This document shows, in pieces, positions 34,558 to 45,948 of a stretch of DNA of 64,000 bases. The position numbers and the translations under genes are program-made. Source of the stretch: Apiospora phragmitis (lineage: Eukaryota > Ascomycota > Sordariomycetes > Amphisphaeriales > Apiosporaceae); the NCBI GenBank assembly GCA_038363925.1, contig JAQQWL010000002.1, positions 5,084,001 through 5,148,000 on the forward strand, read 5' to 3'. The notes below the pieces were generated by a model. That model was not told the origin of the DNA and searched no databases. It saw only the letters and a list, made by a program, of their open reading frames with translations. Numbering within the stretch: the first letter of the stretch is position 1; every line of letters begins with the position of its first letter.

Positions 34558-36102
34558 ATGCATCACTCATCCATGAAAGGTGGCCCTCCAGCCGACATTT
34601 TGTGTCTTATTTGTGACACCTTGATCGGCGACAGCGAGACCCTCGCCCGCCTCGGGCGCGTTTCCCGCTCATGGCGCGCCTTTTCCTTGCCCTTTCTGCT
34701 CAAGCATGTCGACCTCAGCTGCCACAATAAAGGTGAAATTCTCGACGACGGGGATAGGTACTGAACCCAACGTTGTGATGATTCAGACGACTGTTATGAA
34801 GAGCAGGTTCCCCTTCCCGTACGCGAGGTGATCGCCATGGCTGATTACTCGGACAAGTACCGCCCTCACGACCTGGAGTGGCGCCAGCACGCCTTTCTTC
34901 GTCTCTTGACTGACCGCCCGGAGCTCTCCACGCACGTCAAGTCTTTTACCTGGACTCTTGTATGGTGCAGCTCTGCGAGCTGGCACTTTGGTGAACCATA
35001 TATATGCGATATCTGCATGCGCACCTGGGAAGTATTTGGGCGTATGCTGAACGTGGCCTACTGTCAGAGCCATAGTGACCTCTCTCGACCAGAGCAAACT
35101 TCGCTGTCTAAAGCTTGACTACTTACAAGAGGAAGGTGCCATGCCCGGCCCCGGTAGTCGTCCTATGCCAAAGACCGAGGCGATAATGCACCGCCATAAC
35201 AACTACAGTCGTACGAGTCGCCATGTGGGCATCGAAGAGGTAATATGGGCACGTCAAGATAGTGGCGATGCTGCCATTTTCCCTGGGCCCATGTGGTTCC
35301 CCTTGCGGTTCCTATGTCAGCATTGCTTGTCTGCTTTGGCTCAGGTTCACATCAAGCTCAGCCCCTTCGATTCTAGTACTGATGAGCGTAACGAATTTGG
35401 GTTCTTCCACAACACTGCTGCACAAGTATACGTCAGACATGTTTGCTGACCCTAGCCCCAGCGTTAAGGATACGGTGAAAGACATATCCATCGAAGTAGG
35501 AGAACGCCCTGGCCTCAAACTTGATGATGTCATGCTCATCGGGTGTCGCCCATGGGGCCCGCCTCCACCGCAGCACTGCGAATACGAGGTCATGTGCTAT
35601 CGAAAGTCCACGGACTTCATCCACCGCTTGCTGGCAACCCTGACCCAGGAGCGATATCCCCATCTTGCACGCATCCACCTTAAAGGGTTCCGCATCCTGA
35701 GAAACGATCCCCGGGGACCAGAACATTCAAGCCCCCACACTTCGACTACGTTATCCAATACAACAACAATTCCAGACCCCGAGTTGACGCAGCAGTGCAT
35801 TCGCGACTGTCCATGGGTCGACGAAGGCTTCATGGAAACGTCCAACGTTGACCGCCGCACGACATTCTTGGGCTATGACTACGATCTCCCACTTAAGGAA
35901 GGGAGCAATCTTTGGGAACATAGCACGAGATGTCGGCGATTTTGAGAAGCTAAAGGGCTTGGAACCAGATGTGCACTGGGTTTCGATCGAAATTACCTTG
36001 AACTACCCAATACTGCAGTTAGCTTCTTCCTGGAATGTAATCATCAAAATTCTGAAATGGCACCGCATTCCCACCGACAATCTCAGACGTCATGGCACAT
36101 GA
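34558..36102 (+). pseudogene. F-box protein (fungal leucine-rich family), frameshifted
   Basis: From the ATG at 34558 an N-terminal F-box reads ADILCLICDTLIGDSETLAR then RVSRSWRAFSLPFLLKHVDL (usual spacing for SCF substrate adaptors). The gene then continues in other frames: YRPHDLEWRQHAFLRLLTDR with HVKSFTWTLVW and TWEVFGRMLNV (34850-35060), LKLDYLQEEGAMPGPGSRPM and EAAIFPGP-like DAAIFPGPMWFPLRFLC (35100-35330), and PSVKDTVKDISIEVGERPG (35450-35520) to a stop at 35943-35945; similarity-like sequence in a further frame reaches 36102. Family members carry a further leucine-rich segment between MLNV and LKLDYL that looks shortened here. At least three frame changes with no splice sites to explain them point to a pseudogene. 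F-box proteins of this type would select proteins for ubiquitination. Confidence 0.65.
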
Positions 36103-36186
36103 TCAACTATCGAATGAAAAAGAATCTCCCACATCCTTCATTGCCGCATAAACCAAACCCAAGCACCCCGATCTTACCGGCCTAAC

Positions 36187-37962
36187 TTACCCCCGTGACG
36201 TCAATCTGACAAGCAACCCCGGCTGGAGATACGCGATCCCCCCGCACGCGCAGTACTGCCCCTCCTCGAGCACCTCGACACCGAAGCGCCGCAGCACCTC
36301 GGGCACCAGCTTGTGCAGCTCCATCAGGGCCAGCTCCTTGCCCAGGCAGCCGCGCGGCCCCATGCCGAACGTGTACATGCACGCCTCCATGCGCGCGGCC
36401 CGCGCCTCGCCGCCCTCGAGCCAGCGCGCGGGCCGGAACTCGGCCGCGTCCGGCCCGAACGCGTCGGTGTCGAGCTGCTGCACTACTACGGCGTGGCTCA
36501 GCATCTCCGTGCCGGCTGGGATGTGGAACCCGTCGATCGTCTTGCCATCTCCTGGCGGCACTAGGCGCGAGAATAGGTTCGGGATCGGCGAGTGCAGACG
36601 CAGGCTCTCGCGGATGCAGGCGCTGAGGTAGGGGAGGTGCTGCTTCGCCTCGTCGTACTGGACCACGGGGTTGCTTAGGACGCCCTTGGTATCGGCGGCC
36701 GCTATCTCCTCGCACACCTTGGCCAGCACGTCCGGGTGCTTCAGGATAAGTCGTAGGGTGGCGCCGAGCCCGGTCCCGGTAGTATCGGCGCCGGCTTGGA
36801 TGAAGAGGGTCATGTTGGCGAGCCTCTGCGTGTCGCTAAGCGGCTCGTCCTCGATGCGCGCATCGATGGCGTTCTGCAGAGCATCCGTAAAAGAGGCACG
36901 TCCCCTCCTTCTCTTTACTCAACCGGCCATGGCGGTTCGAGATCTCGCGCATCCCTTGCGCCATGAGCCAGCCGTTGCCCCACTCGTCCGTCAGTTTCGG
37001 GAGCAGGTAGTCCCGCATAAGCCGGGAGCCCAGGACCACCTCGCGCAGGAAGCGCCAGCGCACCGCAAGGCCGAAGAGGCCCGTGCCGGCGCGCCAGGCG
37101 TGCAGCATGCCGCGCTCGTCGCGGTCGTTCCGGACGAAGCCCCAGGGCGTGGTGAAGAGGACCATGGTCATGACGTCTGCCGCGAACTCACTGTGTCCCC
37201 CGCCAATCATATTTCAAACGTTCAGCATACTGCATTCGACAATCCCTTTCTGGGCGACAGGTAACGGCACAAATGATGCAACTTACGACGTCTTATTGCT
37301 CAAAACAACCGGCTTCCCAATTTCCTCGTCGCGCCTCCGGTTGGCGACCCAGTTCACGACGAGCTCGTCGATCCGGCCCTCCCACGTCTTCTTCAGGGTC
37401 CCGACGGACCAGAAGGCGCCCCCGAGGGCCTTGCGCAGCTTCCGGTGGTCGTCGGCGCCGGTGGTCGTGAAGAGGGAGGTGGGGCCGATCGCCTCGTGCT
37501 GGTAGATGCCGCCCTTGGTGTTGCAGGCGGCGTCCCAGTAGATGTCGCGCAGCTGGCGGGCCTTGTGGAAGAGGAGCAGGTCGGGGGCGATGCGGATGGG
37601 GGTGCCGTTCTCTGGGCCAAGGTTTTAGTTAGTATTGAAACTTTCGCGTATATGTGCTCATGCACATGTGGAGTAAATAACCAGCGCATGATTAGAGTTG
37701 TTTGTCATTACTCACTGCCGTACTTCTCGACGAGACTGCAGAGCCAGGCGGGCTCGGATCGGGACAGGCCTGCTATGCCCAGAGGCAGCGACGTGCAGGC
37801 CGTATACCATGGCCCCGGGAAATGCTTCAGGGGGTGGAAGCAGAGGCTGTAGATGACGCGCCAAGCCGCCGCAGCGACACCGATGAGGAGAATCAATGCG
37901 GCAGAGCCCGAAATCAATCCGGACCAGGTAGTCGGCAAGATATTCCCCACATGCGGCGCCAT
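36187..37962 (-). CDS. Cytochrome P450 monooxygenase (one homopolymer frameshift)
   Basis: Membrane-anchored haem monooxygenase. Minus-strand exons 37962-37716, 37611-37287 and 37190-36187 splice in correct phase (donors GTGAGT and GTAAGT, a CTAAC branch, CAG acceptors) to about 524 residues. N-terminal anchor helix (ISGSAALILLIGVAAAAWRV), then HPLKHFPGPWY, a proline hinge. Helix I is IQAGADTTGTGL, the ExxR is ACIRESLRLHSP, the PERF-like block is FRPARWLEGG and the haem loop is FGMGPRGCLGKELALMELH with the Cys ligand. All hallmarks are present. The frame breaks once, at the four-C run 36902-36905 (GGGG on the coding strand): removing one base joins KEKEG to RASFTDALQNAIDARI. This may be a sequencing or assembly error. 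Substrate unknown. It lies apart from other biosynthetic genes. Confidence 0.88.
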
Positions 37963-39325
37963 GGGAATAAACTTCCTTTGACGTTGATTTAAAGTTATTA
38001 GGTTAAGGTAGTGCTCGTCTGCTACAGGATGTAAATCTGCGACAGAGTTGGGACGCAAACGAACTCTACGAGACCAAGAGGACTGCGCGGCCTCGAGCGA
38101 ATCGGGTCCTGCTCATGTTTTTATGTCTTCGTAGTCCCGCTTATACATATTTGTGGCAATCGCGCGGGCCAACTCCCGGGCTTTTGCATTATGCATTGTG
38201 CTGAATAGACCAGCGGATAATTCGATATCCTACACCCACTTGACGGAATGGCCGTCGCACAGCAGCCTTGGGCCGCAACGCATCCCGTCCGACGTAGCCA
38301 TGATGTATTGATCTGGCTTCATCGAGTGCGAGTCCATGCGTGTTGATGTGATGATGGACAGAACGAATATCATCACTATGATGTCGGGTATTTAAAATCA
38401 CTGTAGCAATTCAGTCGCAAATGCCGGTTTCCCTCCTCTCCAGAGCTCGACGTGCTGGATCCAGGCCTGAGTACCCCGCATATGGTAGAGACCACTCTGT
38501 GAGACCTGCATCGGCGCTCACCTGGCACTCGCCAAGTAGGCCGAGTCTCGTAATGGCACCTATGTGTCTATTTGATCCTTGCCAAGCCCAACCCGCACCA
38601 AGTTTGTAGTTACAGCACACTCCTGATGCCCAAGTTTAGGGGGAGGGGATCCAACATCAGTGATTGGTCGGCAACGTATAACTCTTATTCTGTAAAAGCT
38701 GGATTTAACTCGACTCCTCTCCAGTATCCCTTCTTACGAGCCCGTATAGCTAAGTGCCGCATCAAGAGCGTGACAGCTACGAGAACTTGATGTTCAACTT
38801 GACCACCAAAGGGATGTGTAATCTTTGCCCGAGTCTTGTCATCTTTTGTGAATCACCAACGCTCAGCGGCTCAAACAAATCCAGAAGAACTCGCTTGTGC
38901 TACAACGTGTCTAGTTTGATGTTCTCCACTCCAGGTCTCATGTTCGTCCTTGTCGTGAGGGTATCATATATCTGGGGCTAACTCCGGTATTGCTGCTATG
39001 GGTCGTCTTCTAGGTTGCCCAGCGGAGTTCGGGAACTCGACCCGCCAGGGCGCATGCCGGGATGTGCACAGCTCAGAGGGGGTGAGGACGGATAGATTCT
39101 CACCGTAACACAACCAGGCCGGGGATTCCGGGCATCTCAATTGGGTCTTAGTCCAGGCAGCAATGCGGGGAATATCCCGGCGCCAATCCACCAACGCAGC
39201 CCAGCCCAATTTCCACCCCAAGTGTTAGTCTTCTTCATACTTCACTGGTAACTCTAGATCATTTGTTCCTATCCATCTTTTGGACAGTCCAGATAGGTGG
39301 GCAGAGTCCCTGTCTTCTTAGGGGG
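37963..39325. other. Intergenic region
   Basis: About 1.36 kb between the divergent P450 and HET genes, with no recognisable gene. It should include the P450 promoter. Confidence 0.55.
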
Positions 39326-41614
39326 ATGGAACCTTTAGGGTCTCCAGATCTATCCTGGGACGGTGTGCTCTGCAAGTCCTGCCGGGATTGTTTCAATGCC
39401 AATGTGAGGAAAGGCCCAGGCAAGTGGCTCGATTGGCAATCACTGGATAGTAATTGGTGCCGCTTATGCTGTATTTTACTAGGTATCAACAGAAATGCCC
39501 CGAGTCGAAGAGATTTGGGACGCATGTTTCCGATGCGGAAGGCGATAGCTTGGCCCAACTTGGAACTCCACACGGCACCCCTCGGTGGAAGGTCTGGCCG
39601 GGTAAGGAGAGAATACTCCTGAGCCCCACTGATAGGGAGTACTCATGGATCACATTCGAGAAACTCCACGGTAGCCTCGCTCCTGCCTTGTCTTGTTTTC
39701 CCTCCTTTTCCTCTTCTTGTGTACCACGATTACAGATACTAATTAACAGGTAAATTATTTATCTATTAGGTAATCATCAAGTCACAGAAATAACTCCTTT
39801 CTCAAGCCGAGGAACTTGGTCAGATGAGACATTCGACAAGATCCAGACCTAGTTGACCAACTGCCGCACAAAGCACGCGAGCTGCCAGAAATGGCAGACT
39901 CTTGTAAGTTCCCCTGCTGGTCTCCCTACCAGGCTGATTCGGATTGAGCATATGCCTGGGTTGTGTACTCCAGTGATCCGCCTAGTACGCGGGCTAGAGC
40001 TGGATACCAACACTCAGCGTTATGCTACACTAAGTCACTGTTGGGACCCCAATGGCGTGGCTATCAAGCTATTGTCTAGCAACATCGATACTTTCCTACT
40101 CCAGATCCCTTGGAGTATACTGCCCTTGACCTTTCAAGAAGCCATACTCGCCGCGACCAGACTTGGTATTGAATACATATGGATCGATGCGCTTTGCATT
40201 ATGCAAGACAGTACATCAGATTGGACTATCGAAGCCTCGAAAATGATGCAGGTATATAAAAACTGCTCCGTCAATATTTCTGTCCACTCCGCAGCCGACA
40301 GGAGTGGTGGACTGTTCAGACAGCGAGATCCAGCCAGATTTCAATCCTAAAGATCAGACCGCCAACAATAACCCTTATTACTGCCACGTCAAGAACTGGG
40401 ACAAATATGTGGAGACGGCACCCCTGAAAACAAGGTCTTGGGTCACTCAAGAGCGCTTCATGTCTCCTCGTGTCGTTCACTTTAGCAATGACCAGGTAGA
40501 TTGGGAATGTGTGGAGCTCATGAAATCCGAGTGTGTCTCTAGCTCCTTCCATGTTTCCCCAGGCACTATCAGAACCCCGGAGAGGTCACTATCCGTGTTT
40601 TCCCTGCACACTTATAGCATCAGGAAACAGGAAAAGCTATATACTTTATGGTATCGGCTGATAGAATCATAAACTCAAGGCCAGTTGACCTTCATCTCAG
40701 ATAGGCCCATCGCTATTGCCGGGCTGGCGCGTACATTTGCCTTTCTGCTAAAACTAGAACCAAAGGACTACTTATGTGGCCTCTGGCGGCCATATATGGT
40801 CCAGGAGATGATGTGGTACACGTTTACGTCCACTGAGCGGGCTAGTCACTCTATACCATCTTGGTCCCTGGTTGTCTGTCAATGGCGGTGTTTCGATAAA
40901 AACACGCCATACTAGCACCAGATTCAACCCTGTGGCCAAAGTAGTGGATGTACACACCACGGCCTTGGACGACCCGTACGGAACGGTAGTGTCAAGCTTC
41001 CTCAAGGTCCGGGCTCCAATATGCCGAGCGACGATCTTGCGAGCACCTGAGCCATTTCCTTGGCATGACCGTAGCCAGATATGCTGTCAAACCGTCGTGC
41101 TTGGCCAGGACGAGCTGAGACAAGGAAAGTCTTTCTTCTTAAGTCTGGACGAGTGTTCGACCGAGTTCTGGGAGAAAGTCCTCTTTCAGGGGTATATCTT
41201 CTACTCGGTCAAGGGGGTGTAGTCTCCGACTCCAAAGCACCAGAACCAACCGAGCCCGATCTAGAGTACGTAGAAAGGCCTTCAATTTTCCCAATCGGGC
41301 CGTTGATGAGGGAGGAAGTTACTGACGTGCATCCAAGATGTAACAATGATTGTCTAAAGCAACCCGGAATTTATGACGTGGACCATTATGATCGCCTGGT
41401 ACTTACGCAAGTAGGGTCAAATGGGCTCGTCCGCCGGGCGGGCTACGTCTCATTTTCTGGGATCACCAGTCCTGCCGGCTTATTTGTGAATGATGGAGAG
41501 GACGAGGTTGATTGCTGTTCGATCCTAGATAAGCACTTCCAAGGCTCCGAGGTTCCGAGGCATCTTTACGAGGACGTGGACGAGCGGTTCATGTATACTG
41601 TCACGCTGGTGTAG
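39326..41614 (+). pseudogene. HET-domain (heterokaryon incompatibility) protein 1, frameshifted
   Basis: HET proteins trigger cell death after fusion of unlike hyphae; the HET domain is related to TIR domains. The N-terminal zinc-like motif is readable from 39326 (LCKSCRDCF and WCRLCCILLG). An in-frame TAG lies at 39850-39852. The HET core then follows intact: RYATLSHCWDPNGVA, LPLTFQEAILAATRLGIEYI and WIDALCIMQDS, with ASKMMQVYKNCSVNISV. The Gly after SHCW is Asp. The frame shifts near 40345 (continuing as KTRSWVTQERFMSPRVVHFS), again near 40870 (after SIPSWSL) and near 41170. The C-terminal part DVHTTALDDPYGTVVSSFLK and GLVRRAGYVSF is family-like. About 2.3 kb and roughly 700 codons is normal for the family, but several indels and the stop make this a pseudogene. 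Confidence 0.8.
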
Positions 41615-42099
41615 AGTGACTCCATTAATTGGGCCCACAGGAAAGAGGTCTGTTGGTTACCGCACCCTCGGGTTAGCTGAAGCGACCATTGATGGCTTAC
41701 GATCTCCGTTTCCCCTCTAGCCATGGGCGTGTCTCTTTATGTATTGCTGCCTAAACCCGCTTTGCTGGCCTAGCATGCTTCTTGGGACTTTAGGCAGGAA
41801 CGTCATCTGGGTTTAGTGAAAGTAGGTACATTTCGTAAGAGGTCCAAACAGAACCCGAATTGTGCACCTGAGTTGATGGTACAAAATGGCACATGACGCC
41901 GTCCTTCTCCCCCTTCTGTTTTCCCTTTCTTATGCCTCCAAGGGGAAGAAGACTGATTTCTTCCCTCCCAACACACACAGCCACGAACACATACACACAA
42001 CACTGGCAACGTTTTACCGCCACTTCCAGCAATCCACAGCTTCGGCCAGTCTTCACTCTATTCAGTCCAGATCCTCATCACTCGGTTTCCATTCCGGAT
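41615..42099. other. Intergenic region between the two HET genes
   Basis: About 485 bp, tandem orientation, including a CA-rich leader just before the second HET gene. No other gene. Confidence 0.5.
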
Positions 42100-44255
42100 A
42101 TGTCGTTTTTATCAGGCTTTCTGGCAAGACACCTCAGCATCGTACCAGACGATACCAACTCTACAATGAGTTTATGCGAAACTTGCCAAAACCTCTGGCG
42201 TAGTGTGCTGATAGAACAAGCACGTTGCCGGCCAGAATGGTCGGTTACCATTTTTCGAAATGACCCGAGTTGTCGTTTGTGTCGCTATCTCTATCGCCAC
42301 TTCGTGAAAGGTTGGGTAGCCGGTTCGATTGAACTCACCTTGGGGCCTCACAAGTCTGCAGACGGAGCCAATTTATTCTCTATGGCCAGCGGGTTTGCCG
42401 AGTCTCAAACTCAAAACGCAGCACGGACATCATACCCCAACCACACGTACATGTCCATCTGGGCGGACAATGGTATTTCTTTCTACACACCTCGAAGCTG
42501 AATTAACCAATGACTCTTCTCAGGCACCCCTGCTGCTGCCTCGGGTTCCTTCAGCACAACTCTGCCTTTAATGTCAGATAGCGCGGCAGAGGCAATGTGC
42601 CTTTATCGTACCTGGTAGGAAACCTGCCGTCTTGGGCACAAAAGGTGCAGAAGAGCCATATCCGGACGCCGGTTAGACGAGGACAGCGAAATGGAACTGC
42701 CTACCCGTATTCTTGATCTGGACCATGGAACAGCTGGAGATATAGTTCTTTTGCAAAGCAACGGGTTGCGGGGAGAATACTGCGCACTCAGCTACTGCTG
42801 AGGCCCACCGGATACACAGACGTTTCTTACCACCAAAGAAACAATCCAAGATCGTCTCCACGGGATCGACTTTGGCGACTTACCAAAAACCTTTCAAGCA
42901 AGGAGACAAAGATGACTGGGCATCCGAAGCCGGGCGCATGGGGACCGTCTACGAAAATGATGCTCTGGTTATCGCCGCCTCTGGTTCGGCGATTGCACAA
43001 GGAGGTTGCTTTGTTACTGGATCCCGACGCCTGTCCACAATTGACCTTCCCTACTATACAGAGGACGGCGATATCCAGGGTGTTGTCCACGCATGCGCCC
43101 ATGCTCCCGGGCGAGCCAACGTGCCAATGTGGGGACCGCTCCAACAAAGAGGATGGGCTCTGCAAGAAGCCTACTTTGCGAGAAGGTCCATTCATTTCAT
43201 GCCAGGGAGTCCGACTTGTTATTGCAGAGAGGCGTGTCTCAACGAAAGAAACAACACAGGCAACCACCAGAAAACTCCGCCCTGGGACTGGTTGATAGAG
43301 GAGTTCTCAAGAAGGCGACTGACGTACAAATCGGACCGCCTGATGGCCATGCAAAGGGTACGCCACCGAGTGGGCGAAAAAGTCCGGGGACACGTACAAC
43401 CGAGGAATTTTCCTACGTCAGCATCCCAGCCAGCTTCTCTGGGTGAACTATGATCCGCCTACCTCGGAGGATCTCGCGCAGGATCTTGTCGAGTTGCCCT
43501 CTTGGACGTGGGCATCAAGAGGTGGCCGCAAATCGTTTTTGCTCGAACGCGATTTCATATCTGAAATGGAACCTGTCCTTACTCACAACAAATTCCAGGT
43601 GGAGGAGTCGAGTGCCTTGACGGCCGAAGGGATGCGCGATCATGTGCTATAACTCCGGGGTTTCAGCTAACGAGGAACCAGCCGGTTCCGGCCCGCCACT
43701 CCCTCAACTCAAAGATATGATTGAGAAAATAGCCGTGAAATCGTCTCTGGTGCCGTTCTTTCTTACGGAGCCTTCTCCAAGCCCCCGACTACAAGGAGTG
43801 GCGTATTTCGACCATGATGATCATTACAGCACAGTTCATGTTCTGCCTCTAATGACGGATGGTGCGAGCTGCAATCGACCGTACGTATTTAATACCTCTT
43901 CCCGCCCAAAGGCATGCACCCTACTGATCCCCATCCAGTATGAAGCCACGGGGTTTTAGAATCGGGTTACGGGGCTTTACCCCATCAAATCCATCAAAGT
44001 GTTTACGGTGCGATAGTCGCGATTGCATGCGCTACGTAAGTGATTGGGTGTACAACGAGCAACCTTTACCTACTAATCGCTCTGGCATTGCCCATGTAGC
44101 ATCGTTTCCTTGGTCTTCTGCTAGTCCAGACCTCTGCACAGGACGAAAAGTATCGGCGGGTGGGAGTGGGACTTTTGCATGTACCTTTGAACCAGCCTGA
44201 TACATGGCCACAGAAAAACGATTCGCATTGTCTGATGGCCTATATCGCACAATGC
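42100..44255 (+). pseudogene. HET-domain protein 2, core motifs destroyed
   Basis: Second HET gene, in tandem with the first. From the ATG at 42100: LCETCQNLWRS and DPSCRLCRYLYRH (N-terminal Cys motif). Downstream, in another frame, LPTRILDLDHG and EYCALSYC are followed by TGA (42799-42801) exactly where the family has Trp, then GPPDTQTFLTTKETI and DFGDLPKTFQ. The next motif, normally about 24 residues with L-G-x-x-Y-x-W-I-D-x-L-C-I, is missing: at 42896 the sequence jumps to QGDKDDWASEAGRMGTVYEN in a new frame, at a CAAGCAAG junction. Then WGPLQQRGWALQEAYFARR (W-x-x-Q-E) and LVELPSWTWASRGGRKS, and near 44158 RRVGVGLLHV, the usual C-terminal strand. Similarity fades at about 44250 (end approximate). 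The HET core cannot fold as is. Confidence 0.8.
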
Positions 44256-44514
44256 TACTTTCTGATACCGGACAAGGGACCAGTGGCTAATCGTGGCATC
44301 CAGTCTAAGATTGATTTGGTGGTGAGGGAAGTTACAAATGGTTCCAGGTCTTCTGGATGCGGAGTGTTTGGTTTAATCATATTTTCAAGTTTTCACACAG
44401 TACGCGCCCAAGGAAGGGATGGCGAGGGAAATTTCGACCCTTTTTGGGCAGTTAAAGCCACTGGCCACACAGGCTGTTGGTGGCACTTCGGACCTCGAAC
44501 CCCTGACGCCAACT

Positions 44515-45948
44515 TCACATGTGTATAAACTCCAGACGTGAGACTGATGTTGTTCTTTTGCGACTTGTGTGTATATTCTCAAAAGGCCTTTCCGGGGGGG
44601 GGGGGCACTCCGTCAACTTCTCTTCGCTCTCCGTCCTCGCCCATGATGCGTTTTCATCGGCCCGGGTCTCCAGCACGCTGTCCAACGCCGACCATTTCTT
44701 CTTCCTCGAAGACTTGGCCCCGATCGTCTCCAACTCATGTCCCCCACTTATTACATCCCCGCGACTGCCACTCCCAGGGTGCCCACCACCACCGCGGCGA
44801 CTGCTCACCCCGCCTCCGGGCCCGAACGTGCCGAAGGCCGCGGTTCCCGGCATGTTGGCTGTGATGACGGCGGCGGCGAACTCGATCGAGGTCACGATGG
44901 TGACGGAACCGAAGACGCAGGTGGCGTCCGCGCTGTTGCTGAGCTGCCACAGCACGATGAAGCGCAGAAGCGACACGGTGACGGCGCCGCCGCCCATGGT
45001 GAAGATGGCGATGAGGCCCAGGCGGCACCGGAGGAAGAGCTGCAGGTGCCAGAGCGGGAATACGGGCATGATGTAGATTATGGCGTCCATGGAGACGTTC
45101 TGGATGGGAGGGCAAGTCAGCGCGTGTTAGTTTAGGTAACCAGGGGTATGTCAGGGGCCTTTAGAAAGGGGGAGAGGGAGTGAGTGAGATGAGCAAGCAG
45201 GGGGCGAAAGTACTTACGACAACCGATGGAAGATAGTATGAGAGACTCGATGCGACGCACCTTCTGTTGGGATAGAGTTCGGGGTGGAAGTAGGCGTCGA
45301 TGGGGATACACTGCAGGCAGTAGAAGATCCAGGTCCTGACCGTCTGGCAGCAAACGAGGCTCATGACGACGTATACCGCGTTTTGGAATCGGGTGGTGGT
45401 GGTGAGGGTTCGGAAATAGAAGCAGAGGAACGACATCTTGATCAGGAACTGGAGAAACAGGTAGTAGAACTCCTCGGCGAAGAGATACTGGAGTCGTGGG
45501 AAAACTCCATGGTCAGCCTCCCTTTCCTTCAGGTTTGCGCCAAACCATGATGCTGAGTTGAGTCAGGGGTTTATCGAGTGATACGTACAACATTTATCCG
45601 CGCCACATTCTCATCTGGGACGACTCCTATATGCCTAAAAGGTAAATTGAGTTAGTATGAGTTGACCATATCCGTCTAATATCCAAGGTCCTCGTCAACT
45701 TACAGGCCGCCGCCGAGAATGGTCCACATCCACGCAATGTACTGCTGGCCGATCCAGACGGGAATGACAACGAGCATGAACCAGTCGTCCGCCCCAAAGG
45801 ACTTTGCGAGGAACCTTCGGGTGTAGAGACGAATCAGGATAGAAGCCAGGCACATGGTGGCGAAGGGGATGGTCACGATCCACACGACGGGTTGCATGTT
45901 CTCCAGAAACACCGGTCCTTCTGGGCTGGGTACTGCCGCCGCCGCCAT
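44515..45948 (-). CDS. Pth11-like seven-helix fungal rhodopsin-domain protein
   Basis: Plasma-membrane seven-transmembrane protein of the fungal rhodopsin-domain/Pth11-like group, proposed as receptors for surface or nutrient cues. Minus-strand exons 45948-45704, 45634-45589, about 45487-45218 and 45099-44515 keep phase throughout (donors GTAAGT, GTACGT, GTAAGT). The start of exon 3 is uncertain; the acceptor CTCCAG before YLFAEEFYYL is my choice. Helices: WIVTIPFATMCLASILIRLY, then FGADDWFMLVVIPVW (the D-D-W motif), QYLFAEEFYYLFLQFLIKMS, YVVMSLVCCQTVRTW, NRRCVASSLSYYLP, NVSMDAIIYIMPVFPLWHL and a final pair around LLRFIVLWQLSNSADAT. No CFEM domain. The long hydrophilic tail crosses a twelve-base G/C run (44594-44605), so its last 20 residues may be misread. 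Apparently functional. Confidence 0.82.
44594..44605. repeat. Poly-G tract (12)
   Basis: Twelve consecutive G within the C-terminal tail codons of the Pth11-like gene. Confidence 0.9.
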
